Of a stretch of 64,000 nt of DNA, positions 28,478-38,070 are shown piece after piece (position 1 is the first letter of the stretch; each line of letters opens with the position of its first letter). The translations under genes were made by a program, and so were the position numbers. Source of the DNA: Caballeronia catudaia (GTDB lineage Bacteria > Pseudomonadota > Gammaproteobacteria > Burkholderiales > Burkholderiaceae). The DNA is taken from assembly GCF_001544755.2 (NCBI RefSeq), contig NZ_FCOF02000001.1:248001-312000 (forward strand), in the 5' to 3' direction. Below the pieces are notes generated by a model that worked only from the letters and a program-made list of their open reading frames with translations, was not told where the DNA came from and did no database searches.

Positions 28478-29533
28478 TTAGTTCGCGTGCGAGTGTGGGT
28501 GCGCATGTCCGCAGGCACGCTCCGCCGTCTCCACGCCGACATTCTGCGCGGCCTGCGCGCGCATGCCCAGCCGCTCGATCAGCTTGCGGTCGGCTTCGGC
28601 TTGAGGGTTGCTCGTCGTCAGAAGCTGATCGCCGTAGAAGATCGAATTCGCGCCTGCGGCGAAGCACAGCGCCTGCAGCGCTTCGTCCATCTGCTCGCGC
28701 CCGGCCGAGAGACGCACCATCGCCTTGGGCATCGTGATGCGCGCGACCGCGATCGTCCTTACGAACTCGAACGGGTCGAGCGCTTCGGTGCCGGTGAGCG
28801 GCGTGCCCGAAACCTGCACGAGATTGTTGATCGGCACCGATTCCGGATACGGCTCCATGTTCGCGAGCTGCGAGATCAGCCCCGCGCGCTCGCGCCGTGA
28901 CTCGCCCATGCCGACGATCCCGCCGCAGCAGACGTTGATGCCCGCATCGCGCACGCGCTCCAGCGTATCGAGACGGTCCTGATACGTGCGCGTCGAGATG
29001 ATCTGGCCGTAGAACTCCGGCGACGTGTCGAGATTGTGGTTGTAGTAATCGAGGCCCGCATCGCTCAAGGCCTGCGCCTGATGCGTCTCCAGCATGCCGA
29101 GCGTCACGCAGGTTTCGAGGCCCATCGCCTTGACGCCGCGAATCATGTCCTTGATCGGCTCGAGATGGCGATCCTTCGGATTGCGCCACGCCGCGCCCAT
29201 GCAAAAACGCGTCGCGCCGTTGGCCTTCGCGACTTCCGCGGCCTTCAGGACTTCATCGACGTCCATCAGCTTTTCGGCCTTCAGGCCCGTGTCGTGATGA
29301 ACCGACTGCGGGCAATACGCGCAATCTTCTTCGCAGCCGCCGGTTTTGATCGACAACAGCGTGGACAACTGCACCGCGTTCGGATCGAAATGTTCGCGAT
29401 GCACGGTCTGCGCGCGATACAGCAGATCGTTGAACGGCAACGCGTACAGCGCGACGACATCGGCGACGCGCCAGCGCTGCATCGGTTGCGGCGTGGCCGT
29501 GGAAGGGGTCTCGGCGGCGATTTGTTGCGTCAT
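28478..29533 (-). CDS. bioB: Biotin synthase
   Basis: A 351-residue radical-SAM enzyme that inserts sulfur into dethiobiotin. The radical-SAM cluster motif is [11 protein letters not shown]; the [2Fe-2S] cluster ligands lie in [11 protein letters not shown], the [10 protein letters not shown] segment and [14 protein letters not shown], with the Arg in MVRLSAGRE. The C-terminus adds a short His-rich tail (CGHAHPHSH). The start at 29533 lies 4 bp after the bioD stop. Full length and complete. Confidence 0.97.
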   Translation of the reverse strand: MTQQIAAETPSTATPQPMQRWRVADVVALYALPFNDLLYRAQTVHREHFDPNAVQLSTLLSIKTGGCEEDCAYCPQSVHHDTGLKAEKLMDVDEVLKAAEVAKANGATRFCMGAAWRNPKDRHLEPIKDMIRGVKAMGLETCVTLGMLETHQAQALSDAGLDYYNHNLDTSPEFYGQIISTRTYQDRLDTLERVRDAGINVCCGGIVGMGESRRERAGLISQLANMEPYPESVPINNLVQVSGTPLTGTEALDPFEFVRTIAVARITMPKAMVRLSAGREQMDEALQALCFAAGANSIFYGDQLLTTSNPQAEADRKLIERLGMRAQAAQNVGVETAERACGHAHPHSHAN

Positions 29534-29537
29534 GGTT

Positions 29538-30239
29538 TCAATCCTTTCGATGAAGCGGGTCTGTCAGAAGGCCGATGTCCAGCGTTTCGGCGGCGCGCTT
29601 TGCGTCGTTCGGCGCGAGATGCGGAATCACGCCGAGGAGCGGCGCGTCGATGCGTTGTTTCAGTGAAGCGATGTTTTCGTCGGGATACAGCATGTCCGGA
29701 TCGACGCGATTCGCGACCCAGCCCGCGAGTTTCAGTCCGCGCGACGCGATTGCTTCGGTGGTCAAAAGCGCATGGCTGATGCAGCCGAGCCGCATGCCGA
29801 CTACGAGCACGACCGGCAGATTCAGCGCGAGCGCGAGATCGGCGGTGTCGTGCGTGTCGGTGAGCGGCACGCGAAAGCCGCCAACGCCTTCCACGACCAC
29901 GATATCCGCTTGCGTGACTGCAAAGCGATGCGCTTCGACGATCCTGGAAATATCCAGCGCGATGCCTTCGCGTCGTGCCGCGATATGCGGCGCGATCGGC
30001 TCGCGCATCATGAACGGCGTGCGGATGTCGTTCGGCAGCGCGACGTTCGCGGCGGCGTCGAGCTGATCGGCGTCTTCGTTGTGCAGCACGCCGTCGCGCA
30101 GGACCGCGCCCGAGGCGATCGGCTTCATCGCGGCGGCGCGCAGGCCCGCGCGCGCGAAGCCGTGCAGCAGCGCGCAGGAGACGAACGTCTTGCCGATTTC
30201 CGTATCGGTGCCGGCGACGAAGAAAGACAAAGCGGTCAT
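29538..30239 (-). CDS. bioD: Dethiobiotin synthetase
   Basis: A 233-residue P-loop enzyme that closes the ureido ring of dethiobiotin from diaminopelargonate, CO2 and ATP. The P-loop [18 protein letters not shown], the substrate segment AMKPIASGA and [13 protein letters not shown] are intact. Its start overlaps the bioF stop by 4 bp. Typical length. Confidence 0.96.
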   Translation of the reverse strand: MTALSFFVAGTDTEIGKTFVSCALLHGFARAGLRAAAMKPIASGAVLRDGVLHNEDADQLDAAANVALPNDIRTPFMMREPIAPHIAARREGIALDISRIVEAHRFAVTQADIVVVEGVGGFRVPLTDTHDTADLALALNLPVVLVVGMRLGCISHALLTTEAIASRGLKLAGWVANRVDPDMLYPDENIASLKQRIDAPLLGVIPHLAPNDAKRAAETLDIGLLTDPLHRKD

Positions 30240-31429
30240 AGCGTATTCAAAGCGTGATCGAGGCGCGCCAGATCGTCGTCGCTGTGCGCGGCGGACAGCG
30301 AAATGCGCAGGCGCGATGTGTTTTGCGGAACGGTCGGCGGACGAATCGCGGGCACCCAGAGGCCGTGCTTGTCGAGCGCGGCGGCGATGGCCAGCGTTTC
30401 ATCGTTGCCGCCGATCACGAGCGGCTGCACGGCCGTATGCGAATCGACGGGCATCCAGCGCGTGCGCTTCAACATCGCGCGCGTGGTCTCGATGAGGGAC
30501 GCGAGATGCGCGCGCCGCTGATCGCCTTCATCGCCCGCGATGATTTCGATGCTCTTCGAAACCGCATGCGCGACCGCTGGCGGCGACGCCGTCGTGAAGA
30601 TATACGGACGCGCGCGCTGCACGAGCCACTCGACGACGGTTTCATCCGCCGCGACGAACGCGCCCGACACGCCCGCCGCCTTGCCGAGCGTGCCGACATA
30701 GACGAGATGCGGCGAGCGCAATTGCAGCGCCGCGAGCGCGCCGCGTCCTTGCGGGCCGAGCACGCCGAAGCCGTGCGCGTCGTCGACGACGAGCCACGCG
30801 CCGTACTTTTCCGCGAGTTCGGTGAGACGTTCGAGCGGCGCGATATCGCCGTCCATGCTGAACACCGTGTCGGTGACGATGAGTTTCGTCGAGGCATCGT
30901 CGCGCGACGCATCGAGCATTGCGTCGAGCGCCTGCATGTCGGCGTGCGGATAAATCTGCGTCTGCGCACGCGACAGGCGCACGCCATCGATCAGCGACGC
31001 GTGATTCAGCGCGTCGGAGAACACGAGCGTGCCGCGTCCGGCGAGCGCGGTCACGATCGCGAGATTCGCCATGTAACCGGTGCTGAAGTAGAGCGCGCGC
31101 GGGTTGTCGACGAAGCCGCCCGAGAACGCGGCGAGGTCGTCTTCGAGCTGCGCGTGCGCGCGCGAATGGCCGCCGAGCAGATGCGAGCCGCCGCTGCCCG
31201 CGCCGTAGCGCGCCGCGCCTTCGGCCAACGCCGCGCGGATCGCATCGTGCGCCGCGAGGCCGAGGTAATCGTTGCTCGCGAAGCCGACGATCTCGCGGCC
31301 ATCGACCGTCATATGCGCGGAGCACGCGCTGTCGATGGTTTTGCGGCGGCGTCGCAGGCCGCGCGCGTCGATATCGGCGAGCCCTTGTTTCAGCGTGTCG
31401 TACAGCGCTTGCGATGTGTTCGTGCTCAT
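30236..31429 (-). CDS. bioF: 8-amino-7-oxononanoate synthase
   Basis: A 397-residue PLP-dependent alpha-oxoamine synthase joining pimeloyl thioester to alanine. Visible segments: [60 protein letters not shown] and the PLP lysine in [15 protein letters not shown]. The start overlaps the bioA stop by 4 bp (ATGA). Complete. Confidence 0.96.
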   Translation of the reverse strand: MSTNTSQALYDTLKQGLADIDARGLRRRRKTIDSACSAHMTVDGREIVGFASNDYLGLAAHDAIRAALAEGAARYGAGSGGSHLLGGHSRAHAQLEDDLAAFSGGFVDNPRALYFSTGYMANLAIVTALAGRGTLVFSDALNHASLIDGVRLSRAQTQIYPHADMQALDAMLDASRDDASTKLIVTDTVFSMDGDIAPLERLTELAEKYGAWLVVDDAHGFGVLGPQGRGALAALQLRSPHLVYVGTLGKAAGVSGAFVAADETVVEWLVQRARPYIFTTASPPAVAHAVSKSIEIIAGDEGDQRRAHLASLIETTRAMLKRTRWMPVDSHTAVQPLVIGGNDETLAIAAALDKHGLWVPAIRPPTVPQNTSRLRISLSAAHSDDDLARLDHALNTL

Positions 31430-32733
31430 GCGGTCTCCGCAAACGTGGCGTCGAGCGTGTCGCGCGTGCGTTGCACGAGGAGCACGAGTTCGTCGTCGGT
31501 GAGGACGTATGGCGGCATCGCGTAGACCGTCGTGCCGATCGGGCGCATCAGCAGTTCGCGCTGCAATGCGTTGGCGAAGAAACGGCGCGAGAACGTTTTG
31601 TCGTCGATATCGACGTCGAACGCGAAGATCGTGCCGCGATTGCGCAGGTTGCGTACGCGTTCGTGGTTGCCGAACCGTGCTTCGAACGCTTCGCGCAGCA
31701 GCGCCGACTTACGGCGATTCTCCGCAAGCACGTTCGCGCTGTCGAACAGATCGAGCGTCGCCAGCGCGGCGCGGCACGCGAGCGGATTGCCCGTGTACGA
31801 ATGCGAATGCAGGAAACCGCGCGTGAGGTCGTCGTCGTAGAAAGCGGCGTAGATTTCGTCGCGCGTGAGAACGATCGAAAGCGGCAGGTAACCGCCGCTG
31901 ATGCCTTTCGACAGGCAGATGAAATCCGGCCAGATATTCGCCTGCTCGCACGCGAAAAAAGTGCCGGTGCGCCCGCAGCCGACCGCGATTTCATCGGCGA
32001 TCAGATGCACGCCGAACTCGTCGCACAGCGCGCGCAAACGCGTGAGATACGACGCGTCGTACATCGCCATGCCCGCCGCGCATTGCACGAGCGGCTCGAC
32101 GATGACCGCCGCGAGTTGCGGCGCGCGTTGCCCGAACAGCGCGCGCATCGCGGCGATGGCTTCATCGACACCGGCCGCGGCCGGCGATGCGACCACATGC
32201 GCATGACGAATCAGCGGATCGTAAGCGTCCTTGAAAATGGCGACATCGGTGACGCCGAGCGCGCCGATCGTCTCGCCGTGGTAACTGTTCGCGAGGCACG
32301 CGAATTCGCGCTTTTGGCTCTGTCCGCGATTGCGCCAGAAGTGAAAGCTCATCTTCAGCGCGATCTCCACCGCCGACGCGCCATCCGACGCGAAAAACGC
32401 ATGACCGAGCGTGCGCTGCGTGAGCGCCGACAAACGCTCGGCCAGTTCGACAGCGGGCGCGTGTGTGCAGCCCGCGAGCATCGCGTGTTCGAGCGTGTCG
32501 AGTTGATCTTTCAGCGCGCGGTTGATGTCGTCGTTCGCGTGGCCGAAGAGGTTCACCCACCACGAACTGATCGCATCGAGATAGCGCTTGCCTTCGTGGT
32601 CGTAGAGCCACGCGTCCTTGCCGCGCGCGATCGGCACGAGCGGCACGCGCTCGTGATGTTTCATCTGGGTGCACGGATGCCACACGGCTGCAAGCGAGCG
32701 GGCGACCCAGTCCTGATTGGCTTCTGTGTTCAA
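31426..32733 (-). CDS. bioA: Adenosylmethionine-8-amino-7-oxononanoate aminotransferase
   Basis: A 435-residue PLP aminotransferase that makes 7,8-diaminononanoate using SAM as amino donor. Characteristic segments: [58 protein letters not shown] and the PLP lysine in [13 protein letters not shown]. The start is a TTG at 32733 preceded by GGGAG at 6-7 nt; no ATG lies upstream in frame, and the next option, a TTG at 32823, has no ribosome site. First gene of the nine-gene transcript bioA-bioF-bioD-bioB-ghrA-HMGL-ybaK-MaoC-MBL. Confidence 0.95.
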   Translation of the reverse strand: MNTEANQDWVARSLAAVWHPCTQMKHHERVPLVPIARGKDAWLYDHEGKRYLDAISSWWVNLFGHANDDINRALKDQLDTLEHAMLAGCTHAPAVELAERLSALTQRTLGHAFFASDGASAVEIALKMSFHFWRNRGQSQKREFACLANSYHGETIGALGVTDVAIFKDAYDPLIRHAHVVASPAAAGVDEAIAAMRALFGQRAPQLAAVIVEPLVQCAAGMAMYDASYLTRLRALCDEFGVHLIADEIAVGCGRTGTFFACEQANIWPDFICLSKGISGGYLPLSIVLTRDEIYAAFYDDDLTRGFLHSHSYTGNPLACRAALATLDLFDSANVLAENRRKSALLREAFEARFGNHERVRNLRNRGTIFAFDVDIDDKTFSRRFFANALQRELLMRPIGTTVYAMPPYVLTDDELVLLVQRTRDTLDATFAETA

Positions 32734-32822
32734 AAACGGCTCCCAGGCCCGCGCGCGGTACGGGCCTAATACGTCGGGCAGGCCTCGAAGCGCCTGCGTT
32801 GCTGGGAAAACTGCGTGCGTCA

Positions 32823-32864
32823 ATTATCCCTAAAACATGGGCAACCTTCCGTAATCGGAAGGTT
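32823..32864 (-). promoter_or_regulatory. Probable bio operon promoter with overlapping palindrome
   Basis: On the minus strand a GATAAT -10 box (32823-32828) lies about 90 bp before the bioA start. The -35 area is covered by a 9-bp dyad, AACCTTCCG (32843-32851) and CGGAAGGTT (32856-32864) around TAAT. This placement suits a repressor operator. It is not the TTGTAAACC-type BirA box or the BioR box. Read on the plus strand the same hairpin is followed by six T and could be a terminator. Confidence 0.45.
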
Positions 32865-32956
32865 TTTTGGGCATGCGTGGGTGCGTGATGGAAATGCGAA
32901 AACGCGCTATCCGACGTAACTTCGCTGATTTCGATGCGTTGTCGCGCGAAAGATGC

Positions 32957-32981
32957 AAAAACGCCGGCGCGGGGCCGGCGT
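32957..32981 (-). terminator. Terminator of the secreted hydrolase gene
   Basis: Arms ACGCCGGC (32961-32968) and GCCGGCGT (32974-32981) with a 5-nt loop. On the minus strand the stem is followed by TTTTGC. It lies 26 bp after the stop codon at 33007. Confidence 0.8.
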
Positions 32982-33006
32982 TCGGGGGAAACGGGAAAGG
33001 GCGCTT

Positions 33007-34263
33007 TCAGCGCGAGGCGGTCCGCGTCTCGGCCGCCTGATCGTTCCAGACGACGCGATTGTTCACCGCGTAGAGCCTGCACGGGTCGGCGCTCTGCTTC
33101 TGGCAGTTCGCGATGGCGACGGACATCGGATCGTCGCCGCCTTCGGCCCACGACCACGCGCCGGAATCCGATACGGCGAACGCGCGGCTCGAATACTGCG
33201 AGAGGAAGTTGCGATAGCCCGCGCGGCCGTTTTCATCGAGGTACGGCACGGACTGCACGGCGTCGAGGTCCGCAAAGGCGGTCGCCTTCGGCATGTGCGG
33301 CTCGGAGACCTGATACTGCACGGACGTCGGCATGCCGATCTGCGCGAGAAACGCCTTCACGCGCGGCCACCAGATCTGCACGCCGTCGCGATCGCCGACG
33401 AGCCGATGCGCGTCGTTCTTGTAGGTGCCGAAATCGACCAGGTTGGCGCGCGCGCCGTGCGACGTGAACGCGGTGTGCATCTGCGCCGACAAATCGCCTT
33501 GCCAGACCGAATCGTTGTCGCCGTAAAGCCACAGCGACGGCAGGCGCACATGCTCGCCGTAAGCGCCGAACGCGTTGACGAGATTTTTCTGCCAGCCCGC
33601 GCATTCGTCCTGACGCAGGCCGCCCGAGAAGTTGATGAGGCCGCGCACGCCGGGCGCCGCGACGGCATCGCGCGCGCCGTAGGCGATCGCCGTCAGGCCG
33701 CCGTGCGACGTGCCCGCGACCACGATATGCGTAGGGTCCACATACGACTGCGCGCTCATGTACGCGACGGTCGCGGCGACGTCCTGCGCCTGCGCGAAGC
33801 CGTTCGCCTCGACGTTGCAACCGTTGCCGGCGTATTCGCCGCCCGAGCCCGCGAAGCCGCGGCGATTCGGCACGACCACCACGTAGCCGTGACGCACGAA
33901 TTCACGCGCGAGCGCGACCGGACGATTGCGCGGCTGCGCGTGCGAATCGCCGGGAAGCTTGCCGTGATTGAAGACGATCATCGGGAACGGGCCCGCGCCG
34001 TCGGGTTTGAACACGGTGGTTTCGAGCGCGATATCGCCTTCGGGAATCTGGACGACGGATTCGTTCAGACCATTGGTGACGGCGGGCAGGCCGGCGTCGA
34101 GCGAATCGGGAATGTGCGAGAGCGTCGTGCTGAACGCGGGCGCCTGGAGACCTTCGGACTGACGCACGCCGCCGATCGGTTCGGCGCGCACAGCGGATGT
34201 GACGAACGACGTCGCGAGCGAGCACACCATGCTGCATCCGACTAACCAGGTTCTGATCGCCAT
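33007..34263 (-). CDS. Secreted alpha/beta hydrolase, dienelactone hydrolase family
   Basis: A 418-residue exported protein. The signal peptide is residues 1-27 (MAIRTWLVGCSMVCSLATSF, cut after VRA). An alpha/beta-hydrolase core follows with FPMIVFNHGKLPG (oxyanion region), VVVPNRRGFAGSGGE, the nucleophile elbow AGTSHGGLTA and a later LWLYGDNDSVW with the acid. The last 120 residues are an extra domain with two cysteines near the C-terminus (NCQKQSADPCRLYAVN). The start at 34263 follows CGGAG. Substrate unknown; an ester of plant or polymer origin is possible. Confidence 0.85.
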   Translation of the reverse strand: MAIRTWLVGCSMVCSLATSFVTSAVRAEPIGGVRQSEGLQAPAFSTTLSHIPDSLDAGLPAVTNGLNESVVQIPEGDIALETTVFKPDGAGPFPMIVFNHGKLPGDSHAQPRNRPVALAREFVRHGYVVVVPNRRGFAGSGGEYAGNGCNVEANGFAQAQDVAATVAYMSAQSYVDPTHIVVAGTSHGGLTAIAYGARDAVAAPGVRGLINFSGGLRQDECAGWQKNLVNAFGAYGEHVRLPSLWLYGDNDSVWQGDLSAQMHTAFTSHGARANLVDFGTYKNDAHRLVGDRDGVQIWWPRVKAFLAQIGMPTSVQYQVSEPHMPKATAFADLDAVQSVPYLDENGRAGYRNFLSQYSSRAFAVSDSGAWSWAEGGDDPMSVAIANCQKQSADPCRLYAVNNRVVWNDQAAETRTASR

Positions 34264-34590
34264 CCGTTGAACTCCGACTGCGCTTCCAATCAATGCGTTG
34301 ATACGGCGTGGCCCCAAGGCATCTTTGAAGTCAAACCTATCGCGCTGCTCTTGAAGAGCAGTGTCGGCTGCGGGTTCCGGGAGTCATGCCTGAAAAAGAC
34401 ATGACAATTGACTTCAAAACGGGGCTTCGCTGCGAGTGTCCGGGCACGGGAATGACTGCGCCCTGACGTGTACACAGATTAACCGTTCAAAATTGCACTG
34501 CACAATAAGAGAAACCCCGTAACTGTTTAATCTGAAAGAAAATTTTTAGGAAATTAATACCGTCGCGCCCTCATATTCTTAAAAGGACAT
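34264..34590. other. AT-rich intergenic region
   Basis: A 327-bp spacer before the secreted hydrolase gene. The half nearest 34500-34580 is markedly AT-richer than its surroundings and may hold the hydrolase promoter. No gene or clear terminator for the ychJ-type gene is seen. Confidence 0.4.
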
Positions 34591-35010
34591 TTAGCTTTCT
34601 TCTACCTGACCGTCGACGTATATCCAGCGTCCTTCGCTATTGCGCGCGAAGCGGCTCGCTTCGTGCAGCCGATGCGCGCGCCCGCCGACTTTGTAGCGCG
34701 CGACGAATTCGACTTCCTCGTGATCCTTGTCTATCGGCGTGTGGCGTTTTATCTGAAGCCCGAGCCAGCGCGTGCCGGCGTCGGAAGCGTCGAGATCGGG
34801 CGGGCAGGTCGATTCGGCCCACGTCGCGCGCAGATATGCCGTGTCGCCGAGCACGTAGGCGGTGTAGCGCGAGCGCATCAGTTCCATCGCGTTCGCGGGC
34901 AATTCGCCGCGTTCGATAAAACGCCCGCAGCAATCGTCGAAGCGCGGCGCGCGTGCGTTCGGGCGCTGGTCGGGCGCAGCGCCGCCGCAGGGACAATCCA
35001 CCGGCTTCAT
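34591..35010 (-). CDS. YchJ-family (UPF0225) protein
   Basis: A 139-residue protein with an N-terminal cysteine cluster (DCPCGG and FDDCCGRFIERGELP) like the SEC-C zinc motif, then an NTF2-like half with MRSRYTAYVLGDTAYLRATW and VEFVARYKVGG. This arrangement is the YchJ family, whose function is unknown. The start at 35010 overlaps the stop of the upstream GST gene by 4 bp. It ends the group SDR-GST-ychJ. Confidence 0.88.
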   Translation of the reverse strand: MKPVDCPCGGAAPDQRPNARAPRFDDCCGRFIERGELPANAMELMRSRYTAYVLGDTAYLRATWAESTCPPDLDASDAGTRWLGLQIKRHTPIDKDHEEVEFVARYKVGGRAHRLHEASRFARNSEGRWIYVDGQVEES

Positions 35011-35615
35011 TGATCCACGCCCGGCATCTCGACGTGACGCGGCTGACTGCGCACGCGATCGAGCCACGCGCGGATCGCCGGATAGCGCGACAGATCGAGG
35101 TTCGCTTCATCGGCGACGTGGGTGTACGCGTAGAGCGCGATATCGGCGATGCTGTAGCGCTCGCCGACGAAATACGTGCGCGTCGCGAGATGCTGCTCCA
35201 TCACGTCGAGCGCGCGGTACGAGCCGGCGAGTTTTTCGGGCAGTCGCGCATCGTCGGGCTTCTTCAGGAATTGCAGGATGAACCGCGCCACCGCGACGAA
35301 CGGCTCGTGGCTGTACTGCTCGAAGAACATCCACTGCAGCACTTGCGCGCGTTCGAGGCGGTCGGCCGGGATGAGCGGCGAGCCGTCGGCGAGATAGCTG
35401 ATGATCGCGCCGGATTCGGAGAGCGCGGTTTCATCGTCGATGACGAGAACCGGCACCTTGCCGTTCGGATTGAGCTTCCTGAAGGCGTCGGTGCGCGTCG
35501 CGCCGTTCATCATGTCGACTTCACGCCACACGTAAGGCAGGCCGAGCTGTTCGAGGACGAGGCGAACCTTGTAGCAGTTGCCCGATGCGGACACGCCATG
35601 TACCTGATAAGTCAC
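35007..35615 (-). CDS. Glutathione S-transferase family protein
   Basis: A 202-residue two-domain protein: thioredoxin-like N-terminus (VHGVSASGNCYKVRLVLEQL, NPNGKVPVLVIDD, ALSESGAIISYLADGSPLIP) and helical C-terminus (FVGERYSIADIALYAYTHVA). The start is a GTG at 35615 with CCGGAG 7 nt upstream. An ATG at 35642 also lies in frame but overlaps the SDR stop and lacks a ribosome site. A cysteine (GNCYK) sits near the usual catalytic position. Confidence 0.9.
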   Translation of the reverse strand: MTYQVHGVSASGNCYKVRLVLEQLGLPYVWREVDMMNGATRTDAFRKLNPNGKVPVLVIDDETALSESGAIISYLADGSPLIPADRLERAQVLQWMFFEQYSHEPFVAVARFILQFLKKPDDARLPEKLAGSYRALDVMEQHLATRTYFVGERYSIADIALYAYTHVADEANLDLSRYPAIRAWLDRVRSQPRHVEMPGVDQ

Positions 35616-35635
35616 GTTTGCTCCGGTTTGCGGTT

Positions 35636-36313
35636 TCACCATTCGAGCTTCGTGCCGTCGTACTGGACGAAGCTGCCGTTGAATTGCTCGCGCATCGCGC
35701 CTGCCTCGGCGATGACCGCGCGCATGCCCGATACGCTGTGCGCCACATCGATCGCCGCCGACGGCCCGCCCATCTCCGTGCGCACCCAGCCAGGATGCAG
35801 CGCGATGCACGCCGAATGACGCGATTCGATCGACGCCGACTTGAGCGCCGAATTGAGCGCCGCCTTGCTCGCGCGATACAGCCAGCCGGTCGTGCCGCTC
35901 GCCTGCGCGATGCTGCCCATCTTGCTCGACACGACCGCGAGCACGCCGCTGGCGGCATCGGTGAGCGGCAGGAGCACGGGGAGCAACTGCATCGGGCCGC
36001 GCACGTTGGTGTGCATCACCTGATCGAAATCCTCCGCGCTGATGGTTTCGACGCCTTCCGTGCGCGGACCGTACACGCCCGACACGACGATCGCGACATC
36101 GAGTTTTTCCTCGTCGAGCTGCCACGCGAGCGCGGCGATCTGCTCGGGCTGCGTGACATCGAGGGGGAAGGTTTGCGCGCCCATCGCGTCGAGCGCGGAG
36201 AGCGAAGTTTTGTCGCGGGCCGTGGCGAGCACGCGCCAGCCGTCGCGGGCATATTCGCGCGCGAACTCGTGGCCGAGGCCGCGCGACGCGCCGACGATCA
36301 ATACCGTTTTCAT
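35636..36313 (-). CDS. Short-chain dehydrogenase/reductase
   Basis: A 225-residue classical SDR. The NAD(P) motif GASRGLGHE is at residues 8-16, the serine in AVVSSKMGS and the catalytic pair in LYRASKAAL (Tyr-x-x-x-Lys) are present. The region LHPGWVRTEMGGPSAAIDV closes the site. The Arg after the glycine motif suggests NADPH preference. It is first in a three-gene minus-strand group with the GST and ychJ-type genes; substrate unknown. Confidence 0.9.
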   Translation of the reverse strand: MKTVLIVGASRGLGHEFAREYARDGWRVLATARDKTSLSALDAMGAQTFPLDVTQPEQIAALAWQLDEEKLDVAIVVSGVYGPRTEGVETISAEDFDQVMHTNVRGPMQLLPVLLPLTDAASGVLAVVSSKMGSIAQASGTTGWLYRASKAALNSALKSASIESRHSACIALHPGWVRTEMGGPSAAIDVAHSVSGMRAVIAEAGAMREQFNGSFVQYDGTKLEW

Positions 36314-36431
36314 GAGCGATACGTTCCGTTGGTTGCCGACCTTGCGACTATAACGCGCGACCCGCTGTCGCGGCGCGCGCGCCGGCGGTTCGGCTATCGT
36401 TGTGCGCTATCGAATACGTAAGACCAGAAAG

Positions 36432-37277
36432 ATGATGCATGCCGATGTCGTGATCGTCGGCGCGGGGCCGGCGGGTCTGTCTCTCGCGAATGCGTTGAGC
36501 GGTGCGGGTCTGTCGATCGTGCTGGTCGAGCAGCAGAGTCTCGATGCGCTTCGCGACCCCGCCTTCGACGGACGCGAGATCGCGATGACGCAAAAATCCG
36601 TCGCGTACCTGAAGACGCTCGGCGCGTGGGAGCGCATCGATACGAACGCGAAATCGCAGCTCGCCGACGCGCGCGTGTTCAATGGATCGTCGCCGTTTTC
36701 GATGAAGATCGGCCATGCGTTGAGCGGTCACGCCGAACTCGGCTGGCTCGTGTCGAATCATCTGATCCGGCGCGCGGCGTTCGAAGCGGTCGAGCATGCT
36801 CGCGATTCGGGCGCGCAGATTCGCGTGATGGCGTCCGAGCGCGTGATCGACGTGGATACCGACGCCTGCGGCGCGCGCGTGCGGCTCGACAGCGGCGCGA
36901 CGATCACGGCGCAGCTCGTCGTGGCCGCGGACAGCCGGTTCTCGACGACGCGCCGCATGATGGGCATCGCCGCGCAGATGCACGATTTCGGCAAGTCGAT
37001 GCTCGTGTGCTGCATGACGCACGAGGCGTCGCACGAACACGCGGCGTGGGAATGGTTCGGTTTTGGACAAACGCTCGCGCTCCTGCCGATGAACGCCGAT
37101 CCGGAGAGCGGCGCGCATCGGTCGTCGGTCGTGGTGACGCTCGGCGCGCGCGAGATCGAGCGGCTGAACAGGCTCGACATCGATGAATTCGATCGCGAGA
37201 TCGAACGCCGTTTCGAACGGCGGCTCGGCGCGACGCCATTCAAACGCGCGGTGGCGATGTCGTTGGCGGGTGAGTGA
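36432..37277 (+). pseudogene. ubiM: UbiM-like FAD-dependent hydroxylase, C-terminally truncated
   Basis: The frame encodes 281 residues matching the N-terminal 70% of UbiM/UbiH-type hydroxylases, which add hydroxyls to the ubiquinone ring. FAD motif VVIVGAGPAGLSLANALSGA at the N-terminus, then FDGREIAMTQKSV, LVSNHLIRRAAFEAVEHA and VVAADSRFSTTRRMMGIA. From RRLGAT onward similarity stops and the chain ends MSLAGE. The family's last 110-120 residues, including the second FAD motif (GDAAVGMHP-type), are missing and I do not find them up to 38070. A toxin-antitoxin pair follows 87 bp later. It is probably non-functional unless another copy exists. Confidence 0.7.
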
Positions 37278-37364
37278 GATTTAGCCTATTTCGTTTGGAT
37301 GACTAGGTATGTTTCAGGCGGGTTCGATAGAGTGACGGCTGTTGCAACGTCGAAGGAGCCGAAT

Positions 37365-37625
37365 ATGTCGGAAAACATCAACCAGACGGAATCTTCCTGG
37401 GATATCACTCCGGAAGAGCTACGTGAAATTCAGGAACGCGCTGCCAAAGAGCGGGAAATCGAACTCGAAGTCCGACGCCGCATGGGGCAAAAGGTCGACA
37501 CGGACAATGCCGCGTTCATCGACGCGCTTATGAGCTTTCCGGCAGTCGATGTCGAAGACTGGATTTTCGATCGAAGTCTGGAGCGGGAGTTGATCGCAAA
37601 GGGAGAGCTGGATGTGTCTCGCTGA
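37365..37625 (+). CDS. Antitoxin of a VapC-type toxin-antitoxin pair
   Basis: An 86-residue, highly charged, acidic helical protein (SSWDITPEELREIQERAAKE) without a clear DNA-binding fold. It is called as antitoxin because it directly precedes and overlaps a PIN-domain toxin by 14 bp. GAAGGAG lies 8 nt before the start. The C-terminal segment VDVEDWIFDRSLERELIAKG is the likely toxin-binding part. Confidence 0.72.
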   Translation: MSENINQTESSWDITPEELREIQERAAKEREIELEVRRRMGQKVDTDNAAFIDALMSFPAVDVEDWIFDRSLERELIAKGELDVSR

Positions 37626-38028
37626 CACGAACGTCATCAGCGAGACTCGCAGGGAAGAACGCGCGAACGAAGGTGTGCGCGCGTTCTTCCGTCGAAGCAA
37701 GCTCGAGGGGGAGGCCGTTCACCTTTCCGTCGTCACGGTCGCGGAGCTTCGGCGCGGCGTCTTTCGTCTGCGTCACAAAGGCGACGCGCGGCAGGCCGCG
37801 ACGATCGAAGCCTGGACCGAAGACGTTTTCGAGGAGTACGCTAAGAACATTCTGATTGTCGACGAAGAGATCGGCAGACTTTGGGGCCGCCTTCGCGTTC
37901 CGCACGCCGAACCTGCGCTAGACAAGCTCATCGCCGCGACGGCGATGGTTCACAGCCTGACGGTCGTTACGCGCAACGAGAAGGATTTCAAGATCGCGGG
38001 GCTCAAGACGCTGAATCCCTTCGACTGA
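37612..38028 (+). CDS. PIN-domain ribonuclease toxin, VapC family
   Basis: A 138-residue PIN-domain nuclease that would cleave RNA, often tRNA, when the antitoxin is lost. The acidic metal site is complete: Asp5 (CLADTNVISE), Glu in VTVAELRRG, Asp in ALDKLIAATA and Asp in TRNEKDF. GGGAGAG inside the antitoxin gene serves as its ribosome site. This is the FitB-like VapC subgroup by motif style. It sits between a broken ubiM and the thiolase gene. Confidence 0.88.
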   Translation: MCLADTNVISETRREERANEGVRAFFRRSKLEGEAVHLSVVTVAELRRGVFRLRHKGDARQAATIEAWTEDVFEEYAKNILIVDEEIGRLWGRLRVPHAEPALDKLIAATAMVHSLTVVTRNEKDFKIAGLKTLNPFD

Positions 38029-38033
38029 ATCGC

Positions 38034-38054
38034 CCGGGCGTAGCGCACGCCCGG
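38034..38054. terminator. Hairpin between vapC-type and thiolase genes
   Basis: Arms CCGGGCGT (38034-38041) and ACGCCCGG (38047-38054) with a 5-nt loop between two convergent genes. There is no strong T-run on either side, so it is only a probable terminator. Confidence 0.5.
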
Positions 38055-38070
38055 ACCGGCAATCAAACAC

